The notes: generated by a model not told the origin, from the sequence alone. DNA of 64,000 nucleotides from Eubacterium uniforme (GCF_900167115.1 NZ_FUXZ01000009.1:104365-168364), one strand, 5' to 3'. Shown: positions 36,293-46,060, numbered from the stretch's first letter. Made by a program: numbers and translations.

Positions 36293-37648
36293 CTATTTGA
36301 GCTTATTTACATATTCTTTAAACAAATCCCCTCTTTGAGTATAACTCTTAAACATATCCCAGCTAGCACATGCAGGACTAAGTAGAACAACATCTCCAGC
36401 TGTAGCACTTTCACTACTTACCTTAACTGCCTCTTCTAAAGAAGAAACCATAACAATATCATCTACTCCAACCTTTTTAGCTTCAGCTTCAATATCATGT
36501 TTAGTTTCACCTAGTAAAACTAATTTTTTAACTCTACCAACTAAAACCTTAGCCATGTCAGCAAATGAAACATGCTTATCATATCCACCCGCAATAAGAA
36601 TAATAGGTTTATCCATGGCTTCTACAGCCTTAATTGTTGCATCAGGATTCGTTCCCTTTGAATCGTTATAATATACAACATCATTAATTGTATCTACATA
36701 TTCGATTCTATGTGCAACAGCCTTAAAGTTTTTAACTGTTTCAACAATAATGTCCATAGGAACTCCAATTGCATCACTAACTGCAATTGCAGCCATTGCA
36801 TTCTCTGCATTATGAACACCAACTATTTTCATATCATCAGTTGAAAGTAAAACTTCACTCTTTCCTTCCACTGATTTAACTATATTCTTTCCATCAAGAT
36901 AGAAACCATCACTTAGTATTGATTTGCTACTAAAGTAAGTAATCTTACACTTAAGTTTCTTAGCTTCTTCTCTTAAGATATCATCTTCATAATTAAGTAC
37001 GCATACTTCATCTTCAGTCTGGTTCTTTGTAACCATCATCTTACATGCTGTATAATTTTCCATAGTTTTATGTCTATCAAGATGATCAGGTGTTACATTT
37101 AAAACACATGAAACTGCTGGATGAAACTCCTTAGCACTTTCCATCTGGAAACTACTAATTTCAGCAACCGTAACTGTATCATCGGTCATCTTATCTGCTT
37201 CAAGCGTATATGCATTTCCAATATTACCAACAACGAAACTTGATTTGAAATAATTTGCTAAGATTTCACCTACAAGCGCTGTTGTTGTTGTTTTCCCATT
37301 TGTACCTGTGATTGCAATTAGTCTGCCCTTTGCACAAAGATATGCAAGTTCGACTTCACCAATCACTTCCTTACCAGCATTCTTAAAATCAATAATAAAA
37401 TCCTTATCAATTGGGACACCAGGACTAATAACCATTACGTCGTTATTATCAATTAAATCCTTACTAAATTCTCCTGTCGATATATTAACATTAGCTAGGT
37501 CACTATCAAGTTTACCCTTAATAGTCTCCTCATCTAATTTTCCATCATATAATGTAACAATTGCATCCCTGTTTACTAATAGTCTTACAGCACCAATACC
37601 ACTAATACCTGCACCAACTACTATAAACTTCTTACCTTTAAATTCCAT
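36293..37648 (-). CDS. murD: UDP-N-acetylmuramoylalanine--D-glutamate ligase
   Basis: MurD adds D-Glu to UDP-MurNAc-Ala. It has 451 residues from the ATG at 37648, chosen for GGAG seven bases before and the N-terminal Rossmann motif VVGAGISGIG. The ATP-binding motif ITGTNGKTTT (about 114-123), the ligase motif NVTPDHLDRH, and the C-terminal domain (YNDSKGTNPDAT, IAGGYDKH) are all present. It sits between mraY and ftsW; the neighbouring ligases murE and murF are absent from this cluster. Confidence 0.95.
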   Translation of the reverse strand: MEFKGKKFIVVGAGISGIGAVRLLVNRDAIVTLYDGKLDEETIKGKLDSDLANVNISTGEFSKDLIDNNDVMVISPGVPIDKDFIIDFKNAGKEVIGEVELAYLCAKGRLIAITGTNGKTTTTALVGEILANYFKSSFVVGNIGNAYTLEADKMTDDTVTVAEISSFQMESAKEFHPAVSCVLNVTPDHLDRHKTMENYTACKMMVTKNQTEDEVCVLNYEDDILREEAKKLKCKITYFSSKSILSDGFYLDGKNIVKSVEGKSEVLLSTDDMKIVGVHNAENAMAAIAVSDAIGVPMDIIVETVKNFKAVAHRIEYVDTINDVVYYNDSKGTNPDATIKAVEAMDKPIILIAGGYDKHVSFADMAKVLVGRVKKLVLLGETKHDIEAEAKKVGVDDIVMVSSLEEAVKVSSESATAGDVVLLSPACASWDMFKSYTQRGDLFKEYVNKLK

Positions 37649-37693
37649 AACTACTCCAAAATTATAATTTATTCTCAAATGCTTATAATATCA

Positions 37694-38671
37694 CTATATT
37701 GAAAGATATGCAAGTAAGCACAATATTGTTGTTGTTACAGCAAATGCACAAACAACCTGTGTTTCAGCGTATCCACAAAGTTCAAAATGATGATGGATTG
37801 GAGCCATTTTAAATAATCTCTTTCCACCAGTCTTTTTGAAATAAAGCACCTGGAGTATAACTGAAACAACTTCCGCAAAATATATAAAAGCTATAATCAC
37901 AATAACTATAGGCATCTTCAAAATAAATGCTGTACCACTAACGAAAGCACCAAGAGCAAGAGAACCTGTATCTCCCATAAATACTCTTGCTGGATAAGTA
38001 TTAAATAGCAAAAATGCTACCAAAGCTCCAGCAAATGCAAAACATACACATTCCACACCTGCGCCCTTCTTAATAGATACAACTCCTAAAAATACTGCAA
38101 TCGGAATTGTAACTGAACTTGCAAGGCCATCAAGACCATCAGTGAAATTAGAACCATTTGCTGTACCAATAATAACGAACATAACAAACGGAACAAACAA
38201 AAATCCAAGTTCAAGATCAAATCCTGTATAAGGAATATTGACTTTAGTTCCAACTTTCGCAATCTTTACAAGGTACGCAGCGAAAAGAGCTGATCCTATA
38301 AACTGAAAGCTCATCTTCTGAATTGCTGTAAGACCAAGGTTTCTTTTCATAACAACTTTAATAAAGTCATCACCAAAACCAATTAGTCCATATATAAGCG
38401 TAATTGCTAAAATAGCAAGGCTGTTTTTTACATGTATATCATCTAAAACAAAACATGATATCAAAACTGATACACATAAAGCAACAAGGAAAATCATACC
38501 ACCCATTGTAGGTGTTCCCGCTTTACTTTTATGAGCTTCTGGTCCTTCCTCCCTGATGTACTGTCCAAATTTTAGTTTTTTCAAGAACGGAATTACTATA
38601 GGTCCTAAAATCACTCCTGTTACAAACGCTACAAGAAATGATAACTCTACAGTCTTAACCACTTCACTCAT
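37694..38671 (-). CDS. mraY: Phospho-N-acetylmuramoyl-pentapeptide transferase MraY
   Basis: The enzyme that makes lipid I from UDP-MurNAc-pentapeptide and undecaprenyl phosphate has 325 residues and ten transmembrane helices. Family motifs seen are HKSKAGTPTMGG, GFGDDFIKV (active-site Asp pair), GTANGSNFTDGLDGLA and MGDTGSLALG, plus the HHHFE motif near the C-terminus. It lies between the penicillin-binding protein and murD. Confidence 0.96.
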   Translation of the reverse strand: MSEVVKTVELSFLVAFVTGVILGPIVIPFLKKLKFGQYIREEGPEAHKSKAGTPTMGGMIFLVALCVSVLISCFVLDDIHVKNSLAILAITLIYGLIGFGDDFIKVVMKRNLGLTAIQKMSFQFIGSALFAAYLVKIAKVGTKVNIPYTGFDLELGFLFVPFVMFVIIGTANGSNFTDGLDGLASSVTIPIAVFLGVVSIKKGAGVECVCFAFAGALVAFLLFNTYPARVFMGDTGSLALGAFVSGTAFILKMPIVIVIIAFIYFAEVVSVILQVLYFKKTGGKRLFKMAPIHHHFELCGYAETQVVCAFAVTTTILCLLAYLSI

Positions 38672-38755
38672 TTTATGCCTCCTAGATGTTAATAGCCTTT
38701 CGCCACTAACTAATTACTTTCTATTTTTATAAAACAATTATCAATTATATACTTT

Positions 38756-40789
38756 TTATTCAACATTCGCAACTTCACCCTGATTATCTGCAGGTTCACC
38801 AGCCGCATCAGCTTCACCATTTGCATCAGGATTATCAGCTGCATCATTCTGAGCATTATCCTGTTCATCTGTATTATCAGCACCAGTTGCACCGCCGTAA
38901 TTACCTTCGTTATCAACGATACCACTGTTTTCACCTTCTATAATATTGCTTTCATAATTCTCGTCATCTGACTTCTTATTTGCCTTAGCTCTATCAGCCT
39001 CTTCCTTCGTTTCAGTCTTTGGAATATTTAAATATGGCAATACTTCTGACATAATTTTGTTATAGAAGATAGTTGCATAAGCACTATTATCAGGATCTTT
39101 TTCAGGAGTATCAACTACAACGTAACATACAACCTGAGGATCTTCGATAGGAACAGCACCTATAAACGAAAGTACATATTCACCACTACCTCTAGGTGAT
39201 TTTTCAGCTGTACCTGTTTTACCACCAACTGTATAACCTGGAACTTCTGCTCTAAAACCAGTACCTGAAAGAACCGTTTCTCTAAGAGCTTTTCTTTCAA
39301 AATCACATGTATCCTGTGTAATAGTCTGTTTAATTAATGTCTTCGAGAAATTCTTAATAACATTTCCTTTCTCATCAACTATTTCTCTTACTACTCTAGG
39401 CTGATAATAATTTCCGCCATTAACTAGTGAACAGAATCCAGCCTCAATCTGCATCATATTTACTGTAAAGTTCTGACCAAATGCATTTGTTGCAAGTGTT
39501 GAACTATTAATATCTTTTTCATCATAGACCAGGCCTGGAGTCTCTCCGGAGAGGTCAATTCCGGTTCTGACTCCAAATCCAAATCTGGTCTGATAATTTG
39601 AGAAGGTTGATGCACCTAGCTTAGCACCTATTTGCATCAACGCGTCATTACATGAATTAACAATAGTACCTTCTAATGTAAGTGTTCCATGTGTACCTGA
39701 ACAATGAATGTTCCATCCACCAACATTTTCTGAACCATCACAATAAAAAGTATCATTAGTACTAACAAGACCTTCTTCTAATGCAGCTGCCACAGTAAAT
39801 GGCTTAGCTGTTGAACCCGGTTCAAAACTATCGTTTATACAATAGCATCTCCATAACTTATTAAGTTCATTAAGTTGGTCCTCGTCAGACATTTTCTTTA
39901 ACTCTTTCTTAGAGAAAAAGTCTGATAAATCTCTAGGATTATTTAAGTCATAAGACATATCATCCGCCATCGAAAGAATCTCGCCTGTATTTGGATCAGC
40001 TATCATGACAGCGATTCTTTTTGCCTTTGTTTCCTTCTTATAATCCTTGATTTTCTTTTCAACTATCTTCTGAATTTCCATATCGAGAGTTGAAGTAATG
40101 TTGTATCCATTGGTTGCGTTTCTGATAACTTTTTCCATGTTGTTATCAGAGTTTACATATCCATATTCTCTACCGTCAACACCATTAAGTTCGTCGCAGT
40201 AGTATCCTTCAATGCCCCAGTCAGCTGAGTTACCTGAGTTTGTAAAACCGATAACCTTACTTCCTAATTCATTATATGGATATTTTCTAACATATTCCGT
40301 TTCAAACCACACACCCATTATATCTGGGTTATTCTTTGTATCCTTTTGTAATTCCTGAAACGGTTTAACTTTTTCATACTCTATTCCTTTTAAGGCTACA
40401 ATATATCTACTATCCTTATTAGCATTAATTGTTTCTCTAAGTTCTGTTTCATTTAAATCAAAACTCTTAACTAACGCAGAAACAGTAGCTTCTAAATATT
40501 CCTTTTTTTCAAGCATCATCTTTGCATCCAAAATCAAGTTATAAACCTTGACGCTTGTTGCAAGTGTGTATCCATTTCTGTCAATAATATCACCACGCTT
40601 ATAAGGAATCTTTCTACTTGTATTATTCTGCTGATTTAATACTGTAATTGTATAATCATCACCCTTATCTCTATTTATTTTTGCTATTATAACGCATAAC
40701 GCAAACAAAACTGCCAGTATCCCTAGATACAAAACAGTTAGTGTTCGCGACATTTTATTATTGAATACGTTTCTTCTACGTCTACGCAT
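38756..40789 (-). CDS. Septal class B penicillin-binding protein (FtsI/SpoVD type)
   Basis: The transpeptidase has 677 residues: an Arg-rich start, a transmembrane helix (about 15-36), a dimerisation domain (about 55-210), then the catalytic domain with SxxK in SFEPGSTAK, SxN in NSCND and KTG in GGKTGTAEK. There is no PASTA domain, but an acidic low-complexity tail (Asn/Asp/Ala/Glu, about 600-677) is present, mostly of the type expected to be extracellular and disordered. It is the usual mraW-ftsL-pbp gene of the cluster and the likely partner of FtsW. Whether it acts in vegetative division or sporulation cannot be told. Confidence 0.92.
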   Translation of the reverse strand: MRRRRRNVFNNKMSRTLTVLYLGILAVLFALCVIIAKINRDKGDDYTITVLNQQNNTSRKIPYKRGDIIDRNGYTLATSVKVYNLILDAKMMLEKKEYLEATVSALVKSFDLNETELRETINANKDSRYIVALKGIEYEKVKPFQELQKDTKNNPDIMGVWFETEYVRKYPYNELGSKVIGFTNSGNSADWGIEGYYCDELNGVDGREYGYVNSDNNMEKVIRNATNGYNITSTLDMEIQKIVEKKIKDYKKETKAKRIAVMIADPNTGEILSMADDMSYDLNNPRDLSDFFSKKELKKMSDEDQLNELNKLWRCYCINDSFEPGSTAKPFTVAAALEEGLVSTNDTFYCDGSENVGGWNIHCSGTHGTLTLEGTIVNSCNDALMQIGAKLGASTFSNYQTRFGFGVRTGIDLSGETPGLVYDEKDINSSTLATNAFGQNFTVNMMQIEAGFCSLVNGGNYYQPRVVREIVDEKGNVIKNFSKTLIKQTITQDTCDFERKALRETVLSGTGFRAEVPGYTVGGKTGTAEKSPRGSGEYVLSFIGAVPIEDPQVVCYVVVDTPEKDPDNSAYATIFYNKIMSEVLPYLNIPKTETKEEADRAKANKKSDDENYESNIIEGENSGIVDNEGNYGGATGADNTDEQDNAQNDAADNPDANGEADAAGEPADNQGEVANVE

Positions 40790-40804
40790 TTTTCCATCCC
40801 ACTT

Positions 40805-41341
40805 TTATTTTTCCGGAATATCCTCAAGTTGCTTCATATATTCCGAAGATGATTTCTTATAATAATTAATCTGGTCTGGTTTGGCCTCAACCATACCAAG
40901 TTTCTTCTTAGCAGTCTTAATAATATAATCAGTATCTACATAACTATTAACATTATAATTATATACTTCATTTTCAGAAGTCAAAATATTAATCTCCTGC
41001 TCTAACTGATTTATACTATTCTGTTTCTTAGTAACGTCATTATTAACCTTGATGCTTAATATACCAAGATAAATTGTAACTGCAACTAAAACGCATATAA
41101 CAAAACAGTATGGAAGGCTATAATGTGCCATCGCCTCTCTGTATCTAATGCCCTTCTTAGTATCAGCAACTCTTTTACCATCTCTGTATACTCTAGATCT
41201 TCTTGGAGCTTCCTCATACTGTGGAGCAGTAACTACGTTACCATGTATATAAGAATCATTTCTTCTACGATTTCTTGAAGAATGATTTCTATTTTCAATT
41301 TGTCTTCTCGAATTACTTCTTCTGTTGTTATAATCTGCCAT
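40805..41341 (-). CDS. ftsL: FtsL-like septum protein
   Basis: The protein has 178 residues from the ATG at 41341, preceded by AGGGGA and one base below the rsmH stop; the frame opens earlier at a TTG. A long basic, Asn/Arg-rich cytoplasmic N-terminus (about 1-75), one transmembrane helix (about 83-103) and a leucine-zipper-like coiled coil (VNNDVTKKQNSINQLEQEI) match FtsL. The assignment rests on architecture and gene position, because FtsL sequences are poorly conserved. Confidence 0.8.
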   Translation of the reverse strand: MADYNNRRSNSRRQIENRNHSSRNRRRNDSYIHGNVVTAPQYEEAPRRSRVYRDGKRVADTKKGIRYREAMAHYSLPYCFVICVLVAVTIYLGILSIKVNNDVTKKQNSINQLEQEINILTSENEVYNYNVNSYVDTDYIIKTAKKKLGMVEAKPDQINYYKKSSSEYMKQLEDIPEK

Positions 41342-41342
41342 A

Positions 41343-42278
41343 TTATATCCCCTTTTCAAAAATTCTTAACTTAGAACTTTTTGATCTTTTATTTTCTGCT
41401 ATTTCCTCATCACTTGGAACGATAGGTTTTCTTGTAATTATTCGTCCCTTGCTAACCTTCCCACATACACACACCGGAAAATTTGGTGGACATGTGCATG
41501 GATTTTCATTTACTTTAAACTTTTGCTTAACAATTCTATCTTCTAAAGAATGAAAAGTTATAATGCAAAGTCTTCCCCCTATGTTAAGTGAATCAATCAT
41601 ACCGTCTATTGATTCTTTTAAAACATCAAGCTCATGATTCAATTCAATTCTGATAGCTTGAAATGTTTTCTTTGCAGGATTACCATTCTTCTGTAATTTT
41701 TTAGGAATGGCTCCACTTATTATCTCTACAAGTTCTCCCGTTGTCTCAATCTCTTTCTCTCTTCTTGCGGCTACGATATGTTTTGCAATATTCTTAGCAA
41801 ATTTATCTTCACCATAATCTCTAATTATTCTAAATAGAGTTTGTTCATCATATTCATTTACAATATCTTTAGCTGTAAGTTTTTGTCTGTCATCCATTCT
41901 CATATCAAGTGGTGCATCTGCATTATATGAAAAGCCTCTTTCTGTGTTATCTAATTGATAAGAAGAAACTCCAATATCAAGTAAGATTCCATCAACTTTT
42001 TCAACATTTAAATCATCAAGTACTTTTCTAAAGTTTGTGTAATTATCTCTTACAATAGTTACCTTATCTCCAAACTCTTTAAGTCTTTCGCTTGCAGCCT
42101 TTATAGCATCCTTATCCTGATCTATACCAATGAGTCTTCCCTTATCTGAAAGCCTAGAAGCTATATGATATGAATGACCGCCGCCACCTAAAGTTCCATC
42201 AACATAAATACCGTCAGGTTTAATATTTAATCCTTCAATTGTTTCATCTAACAATACCGATTTATGTTTAAACTCCAT
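41343..42278 (-). CDS. rsmH: 16S rRNA (cytosine-1402-N4)-methyltransferase RsmH
   Basis: The SAM-dependent methyltransferase of the dcw cluster has 311 residues. Motifs: [23 protein letters not shown] (SAM site), [22 protein letters not shown] and RGFSY, and the C-terminal [12 protein letters not shown] cysteine-rich turn, [13 protein letters not shown], typical of the family is present. It sits between mraZ and ftsL. Confidence 0.96.
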   Translation of the reverse strand: MEFKHKSVLLDETIEGLNIKPDGIYVDGTLGGGGHSYHIASRLSDKGRLIGIDQDKDAIKAASERLKEFGDKVTIVRDNYTNFRKVLDDLNVEKVDGILLDIGVSSYQLDNTERGFSYNADAPLDMRMDDRQKLTAKDIVNEYDEQTLFRIIRDYGEDKFAKNIAKHIVAARREKEIETTGELVEIISGAIPKKLQKNGNPAKKTFQAIRIELNHELDVLKESIDGMIDSLNIGGRLCIITFHSLEDRIVKQKFKVNENPCTCPPNFPVCVCGKVSKGRIITRKPIVPSDEEIAENKRSKSSKLRIFEKGI

Positions 42279-42298
42279 AGCAGCTCCTTCTTTTCGGC

Positions 42299-42736
42299 TT
42301 ATAATACGAAGCCGTTCTCAAACATTTTCTCTGAGATTTCATCAAGCTCTTCTTCACTGATGTCATTAACCTCATCATATTTATTAACATCCCATATTTC
42401 GACATAATTATTTACACCAATAATCATCACATCTTTTTCTAGGGATGCGAACTCTCTTAATACCTGAGGGATTAATACTCTTCCCTGTTTGTCTGGTTCA
42501 AGAGAGTTAGCACCCGCGAGGAAAAAACGAGCAAAATGACGGGCATCTTTCGAAGTCTGTGGCAATGCGCTTAACTTATCACAAAAGTCTTTCCAAGCGT
42601 CAGTTGTATAAATTCTTAAACAACCATCCATGCCTTTTGATATAACAAATTCTTCACCTAACTCTTCACGATACTTTGGAGGAATAACAACTCTACCTTT
42701 TGCATCAAGACTGTATGTATACTGTCCAATAAACAT
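42299..42736 (-). CDS. mraZ: Transcriptional regulator MraZ
   Basis: The protein has 145 residues from the ATG at 42736, preceded by AAGGAGG; the frame runs 12 codons further upstream. The two SpoVT/AbrB-like halves each carry the motif D-x-K-G-R-V (DAKGRVVIP and DKQGRVLIP). MraZ binds repeats in front of its own operon and usually represses it. It is the first gene of the dcw cluster, and its likely binding repeats are visible directly upstream. Confidence 0.95.
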   Translation of the reverse strand: MFIGQYTYSLDAKGRVVIPPKYREELGEEFVISKGMDGCLRIYTTDAWKDFCDKLSALPQTSKDARHFARFFLAGANSLEPDKQGRVLIPQVLREFASLEKDVMIIGVNNYVEIWDVNKYDEVNDISEEELDEISEKMFENGFVL

Positions 42737-42830
42737 ATGTAGTTTTCCTCCTTCCCTGAATCGTGAATCCACTTAATCTAATTCATACTTTTTTGGTTTC
42801 AATGTGCCTTTTAAAACATATTATGTTACA

Positions 42831-42908
42831 TGTTCCCCATTCTTCACCACAATTCGACACTTTTCACCACTTATTTGATATTCTACATTAGTTTTTTTCA
42901 TTTCGCAA
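42831..42908 (-). promoter_or_regulatory. mraZ promoter with four 10-bp MraZ-box-like repeats
   Basis: On the minus strand, -35 TTGCGA (42903-42908) and -10 TAGAAT (42880-42885) have a 17-bp spacer. Directly downstream lie four consecutive 10-bp units (42861-42870, 42851-42860, 42841-42850 and 42831-42840), beginning GTGGTGA, GTGTCGA, GTGGTGA and ATGGGGA. A 10-bp period of TGG-type boxes is what MraZ binds. Farther upstream (42920-42940) there is a direct repeat of CCTTGATTTT on the plus strand. Confidence 0.8.
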
Positions 42909-42977
42909 GGGTTTTTTCCTTGATTTTCCTTGATTTTCCAATAAAAAAAGTGGCTCCCACAAAAGGACCCACTATAT

Positions 42978-43007
42978 ATTGTGGTGGGGATTTTCGCCCA
43001 CCACAAT
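42978..43007. other. Strong inverted repeat upstream of mraZ
   Basis: The 11-bp arms ATTGTGGTGGG and CCCACCACAAT enclose an 8-base loop, without a T-tract. Its GTGG units resemble the MraZ boxes 110 bp downstream. It is part of a gene-free stretch from 42737 to 43116 that otherwise contains the mraZ promoter and the lgt terminator. Confidence 0.7.
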
Positions 43008-43033
43008 CCAATTAAATTTTGTTAAAAATAGAC

Positions 43034-43066
43034 AAAGCACATTAGTAAAAATTACCAATGTGCTTT
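43034..43066 (-). terminator. Terminator after lgt
   Basis: A 15-bp stem with one G-U wobble (AAAGCACATTGGTAA with TTACTAATGTGCTTT on the transcript) has a 3-base loop and is followed by a T-rich tail. It lies 50 bp past the lgt stop. Confidence 0.85.
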
Positions 43067-43116
43067 ATACTCATTTCCCAGCAAATAGATTTTATGTAAA
43101 TCATTGCTATCTATTA

Positions 43117-44085
43117 TTAATCTTCTGAAGTTTCTTTCACTTCTTCTTTAGAACCTTCTTTAACAACTATTTCTTCTGTTCCAAATCTATTCTTACCAAT
43201 TAACGTTTTACTTACCTTAGAATTGAAAACCATAAGTAAAATTCCACATACGAACAATACTCCTGATAAAGCCTGTGAAACAGCAATCCCTGTATTTCCA
43301 ATCTGTAACTGATCTGTTCTAATACCTTCAACCAAAAATCTAACCACACCATATCCTATAAGATATGTAAAGAACATCTGTCCATCATATTTCTTCTTAC
43401 TAGCAACTATAATTACTATAATTAAAAGAATAAGATTTCCAAGTGATTCATAAAGGTATGTTGGATGTACCTGAATATATCCAAGAGCATCGATTGATTT
43501 TCCTGTTATCTTCTCCATTCCTTTTGCAACAACATCCGGAACGTCAGACGATGAAAAATACTTATCAAAATATATTCGCATAGCCAGTGGATTCTTAGTT
43601 GTGCAGGCTGTTCCAAAACACTCTCTGTTAGTGAAATTTCCCCACCTACCAAGAATTTGTCCAAGGAGCAAACCTTCCATGGCAACATCTGCGACAAGTA
43701 AAAACGGAATCTTTTTTATCTTCACGAAAACAAAGCAAACTATCGCTCCAGCTATAATTCCACCATATATCGCAAGTCCACCTTCCTTAAGCATAATTAT
43801 TTCCTTAGGATTTTTACTATAATAATCCCATCGGAACAATACATAGTATGCCCTTGCTCCAACTAGGCAAAAAGCTATTATGCCTAAAGCCAAATCAAGA
43901 AAATCTTCAACATCATATCCGATTTTTCTAACATAATTCAAACTAATAAGAGTCCCCAGAATCATACCAAGTCCAATGAACATTCCATAGAAAGCAATAT
44001 GAAAACTTCCAAAATCCACACCAATCGGCATATCATGAAACTTAATACCAAAATTTGGGAATTCTACACTTAATTGTGCTAACAT
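43117..44085 (-). CDS. lgt: Prolipoprotein diacylglyceryl transferase
   Basis: Lgt adds the lipid to the Cys of prolipoproteins. It has 322 residues and seven transmembrane helices. The signature around GRWGNFTNRECFG (about 150-162) contains the conserved Arg/Asn, and the conserved HPTYLYESL and RFLVEGIRTD segments follow. An acidic/basic tail of about 30 residues extends the C-terminus. It lies nine bases below ychF and so is translated in the same operon. It would lipidate the probable lipoprotein at 18548-19624. Confidence 0.95.
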   Translation of the reverse strand: MLAQLSVEFPNFGIKFHDMPIGVDFGSFHIAFYGMFIGLGMILGTLISLNYVRKIGYDVEDFLDLALGIIAFCLVGARAYYVLFRWDYYSKNPKEIIMLKEGGLAIYGGIIAGAIVCFVFVKIKKIPFLLVADVAMEGLLLGQILGRWGNFTNRECFGTACTTKNPLAMRIYFDKYFSSSDVPDVVAKGMEKITGKSIDALGYIQVHPTYLYESLGNLILLIIVIIVASKKKYDGQMFFTYLIGYGVVRFLVEGIRTDQLQIGNTGIAVSQALSGVLFVCGILLMVFNSKVSKTLIGKNRFGTEEIVVKEGSKEEVKETSED

Positions 44086-44094
44086 GTTTTACCT

Positions 44095-45192
44095 CTATAC
44101 ATTAAATCTGAAAAGAATAATGTCGCCATCATTTACCACATAATCCTTACCTTCAAGTCTAATAAGTCCTTTTTCTCTTGCAGCTGCATAAGTTCCACAA
44201 TTCATTAAATCATCATAGCTTACAACTTCAGCCTTAATGAAACCTTTTTCAAAATCAGTATGAATCTTACCTGCTGCCTGTGGAGCCTTTGTACCTTCCT
44301 TAATAGTCCAAGCTCTTGTTTCATCTTCACCAGATGTTAAGAAACTAATAAGACCAAGAAGTGAATAACTAGCCTTAATAAGTTTATCAAGACCAGATTC
44401 CTTAATACCTAAATCTTCAAGGAACATCTGCTTTTCATCATCATCGAGTTCTGAAATCTCCTGTTCAATCTCAGCACTAATAACGAAAACTTCACTACCA
44501 TTTTCCTTAGCATATGCTCTAACTTTCTGAACGCCTTCATTTGAAGCACCATCATCAGCTAAATCATCTTCAGAAACATTTGCTGCATAAATAACTGGCT
44601 TATTTGTAAGAAGATTATATTCACTCATAAATGCAATTTCATCTTCATCATCTGTAGCAAATGAAGCTGCAAGATTACCGCCCTCAAGGTGAGCAATAAT
44701 TCTTTCAACTAAATCAAGTTCTTTAGCTGCAGACTTATCATTCCTTGCGACTCTGATGAGCTTGCTTCTTCTTCTATCTAAAATTTCAATATCAGAAAAT
44801 ACTAATTCAAGATTAATTGTTTCAATATCTCTAAGTGGATCGATGCTACCATCAACATGAATAATGTTTGTGTTTTCAAAACATCTAACAACGTGAACAA
44901 TTGCATCTACTTCTCTGATGTTTGCAAGGAACTGATTTCCAAGCCCTTCACCCTTTGAAGCTCCCTTTACAAGACCAGCAATATCAACAAATTCGATAAC
45001 AGCTGGAGTTGTCTTCTTTGAATTATACATTTCTGTTAATTTATCTAGTCTTTCATCCGGAACTGTAACAATACCAACATTAGGATCAATTGTACAGAAT
45101 GGATAGTTAGCTGATTCAGCACCAGCCTTTGTAAGCGAATTAAAAAGTGTACTCTTTCCTACATTAGGAAGACCAACGATTCCTAGTTTCAT
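44095..45192 (-). CDS. ychF: Redox-regulated ATPase YchF
   Basis: This Obg-related P-loop ATPase has 365 residues. G1 is GLPNVGKST (residues 6-14), with [17 protein letters not shown] as the G3 region, a coiled insertion, and G4 NVSE where NKxD is expected, the change that makes YchF prefer ATP. The C-terminal TGS domain ([20 protein letters not shown]) is complete. It probably acts on ribosomes during stress. Confidence 0.96.
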   Translation of the reverse strand: MKLGIVGLPNVGKSTLFNSLTKAGAESANYPFCTIDPNVGIVTVPDERLDKLTEMYNSKKTTPAVIEFVDIAGLVKGASKGEGLGNQFLANIREVDAIVHVVRCFENTNIIHVDGSIDPLRDIETINLELVFSDIEILDRRRSKLIRVARNDKSAAKELDLVERIIAHLEGGNLAASFATDDEDEIAFMSEYNLLTNKPVIYAANVSEDDLADDGASNEGVQKVRAYAKENGSEVFVISAEIEQEISELDDDEKQMFLEDLGIKESGLDKLIKASYSLLGLISFLTSGEDETRAWTIKEGTKAPQAAGKIHTDFEKGFIKAEVVSYDDLMNCGTYAAAREKGLIRLEGKDYVVNDGDIILFRFNV

Positions 45193-45272
45193 ATCATTAT
45201 CCTCTTTCTTGAATTTATAAGGTTAATTTTCTTCAAGAAAACCACCTTAACACAACTGTTTAATACTATCAC

Positions 45273-45288
45273 AAAAACCTTGGTTTTT
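45273..45288. other. Short palindrome upstream of ychF
   Basis: AAAAACC-TT-GGTTTTT is a 7-bp inverted repeat with a 2-base centre, with T/A tracts on both sides. It may end transcription from the oxidoreductase gene. The 45193-45472 gap holds it, the likely ychF promoter and a gene remnant. Confidence 0.4.
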
Positions 45289-45324
45289 CAATGGATTTAG
45301 AGTAATTGACAGAATTAAACGATC

Positions 45325-45443
45325 TTATATTTTCCTCACTGTAGAAATATATTGTTCAAATTCTTTTCTTCCGTCCGTGATTGTTTTACCAGTAGCTCAA
45401 AACGAACCATGCTTGTCTACGTTTTACCAAACAACAACTCTCC
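45325..45443 (-). pseudogene. Remnant of a winged-helix regulator, C-terminal part
   Basis: Reading the minus strand here gives LLFGKT, then a TAG, then TSMVRFEL, and after a short disturbance and frame change KTITDGRKEFEQYISTVRKI and a stop. This pattern (…GKT-x-T…, ITxxGRKxFExYI) is the wing and last helix of small winged-helix regulators of the MarR/HTH_34 kind. No start and no DNA-recognition helix remain. It lies just downstream of the oxidoreductase gene, where a partner regulator would be expected. The reading is by eye and uncertain. Confidence 0.4.
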
Positions 45444-45472
45444 TTATGTTATATATTTTACTCTTCTAAGTT

Positions 45473-46060
45473 TCAAAATTTTATACCCATTTCATAAGCC
45501 TTGGAAAGATGTAAAGGAATGTTCTCACTTCGTGCCTCTTCATTCCAATGCGTTACATTATCAAAAATAACCATTTCTTTTTCTTTCGCTCTATCACGAA
45601 TTCTATCTCCCAACATTACTGTTTCCATCGCACTCTTTTCCCCTGTTTCAATAAGAGATTTCATTGATTTTCCTGCGCAAACTATAAATAATGCTTTTTC
45701 AAGAACCTTCATCGTAGGATCTGGTTTATAAGCAAATCCTGTTGTCCAAATTCGATCAAACCAACCCACAAGTTTTGCAGGTGCTTCTGTCCAAAATACA
45801 GGATATATAAACACAATCGCATCACTGCTCTGTATTTTTTTCTGTTCAATCAAGACATCTTTTGATTTTATTCCATCAATTCTGTAATATGTTTCTCGTA
45901 AATATTCTTCTTCACTTATATCCGTTTTGAAATTCATATCATATAAATCAGATATAATAATCTCATGACCTGCATCTCTTAACCCCCGTTCAAAAGATTT
46001 ATATACATCATTCGTAAAACTATCCTTTGAAGGATGGCAATATACAATAAATACTTTCAT
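45473..46060 (-). CDS. NAD(P)H oxidoreductase, flavodoxin-like fold
   Basis: The protein has 195 residues of the NQO1/MdaB/KefF-type family: N-terminal VYCHPSKDSFTND (flavin phosphate loop), SDLYDMNF, FIYPVFWTEAPAKLVGWFDRIWTTGFAY (the family signature W-x-P-x-x-L-K-G-W-x-D-R) and a C-terminal cap. It would reduce quinones or similar electrophiles with FMN/FAD and NAD(P)H. It lies upstream of ychF but separated by 280 bp, and a decayed regulator remnant follows it. Confidence 0.88.
   Translation of the reverse strand: MKVFIVYCHPSKDSFTNDVYKSFERGLRDAGHEIIISDLYDMNFKTDISEEEYLRETYYRIDGIKSKDVLIEQKKIQSSDAIVFIYPVFWTEAPAKLVGWFDRIWTTGFAYKPDPTMKVLEKALFIVCAGKSMKSLIETGEKSAMETVMLGDRIRDRAKEKEMVIFDNVTHWNEEARSENIPLHLSKAYEMGIKF

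Noticed and set aside
45352..45570. Plus-strand open frame across the oxidoreductase 3' end
   Set aside because: It overlaps the well-supported minus-strand gene and has no family features.
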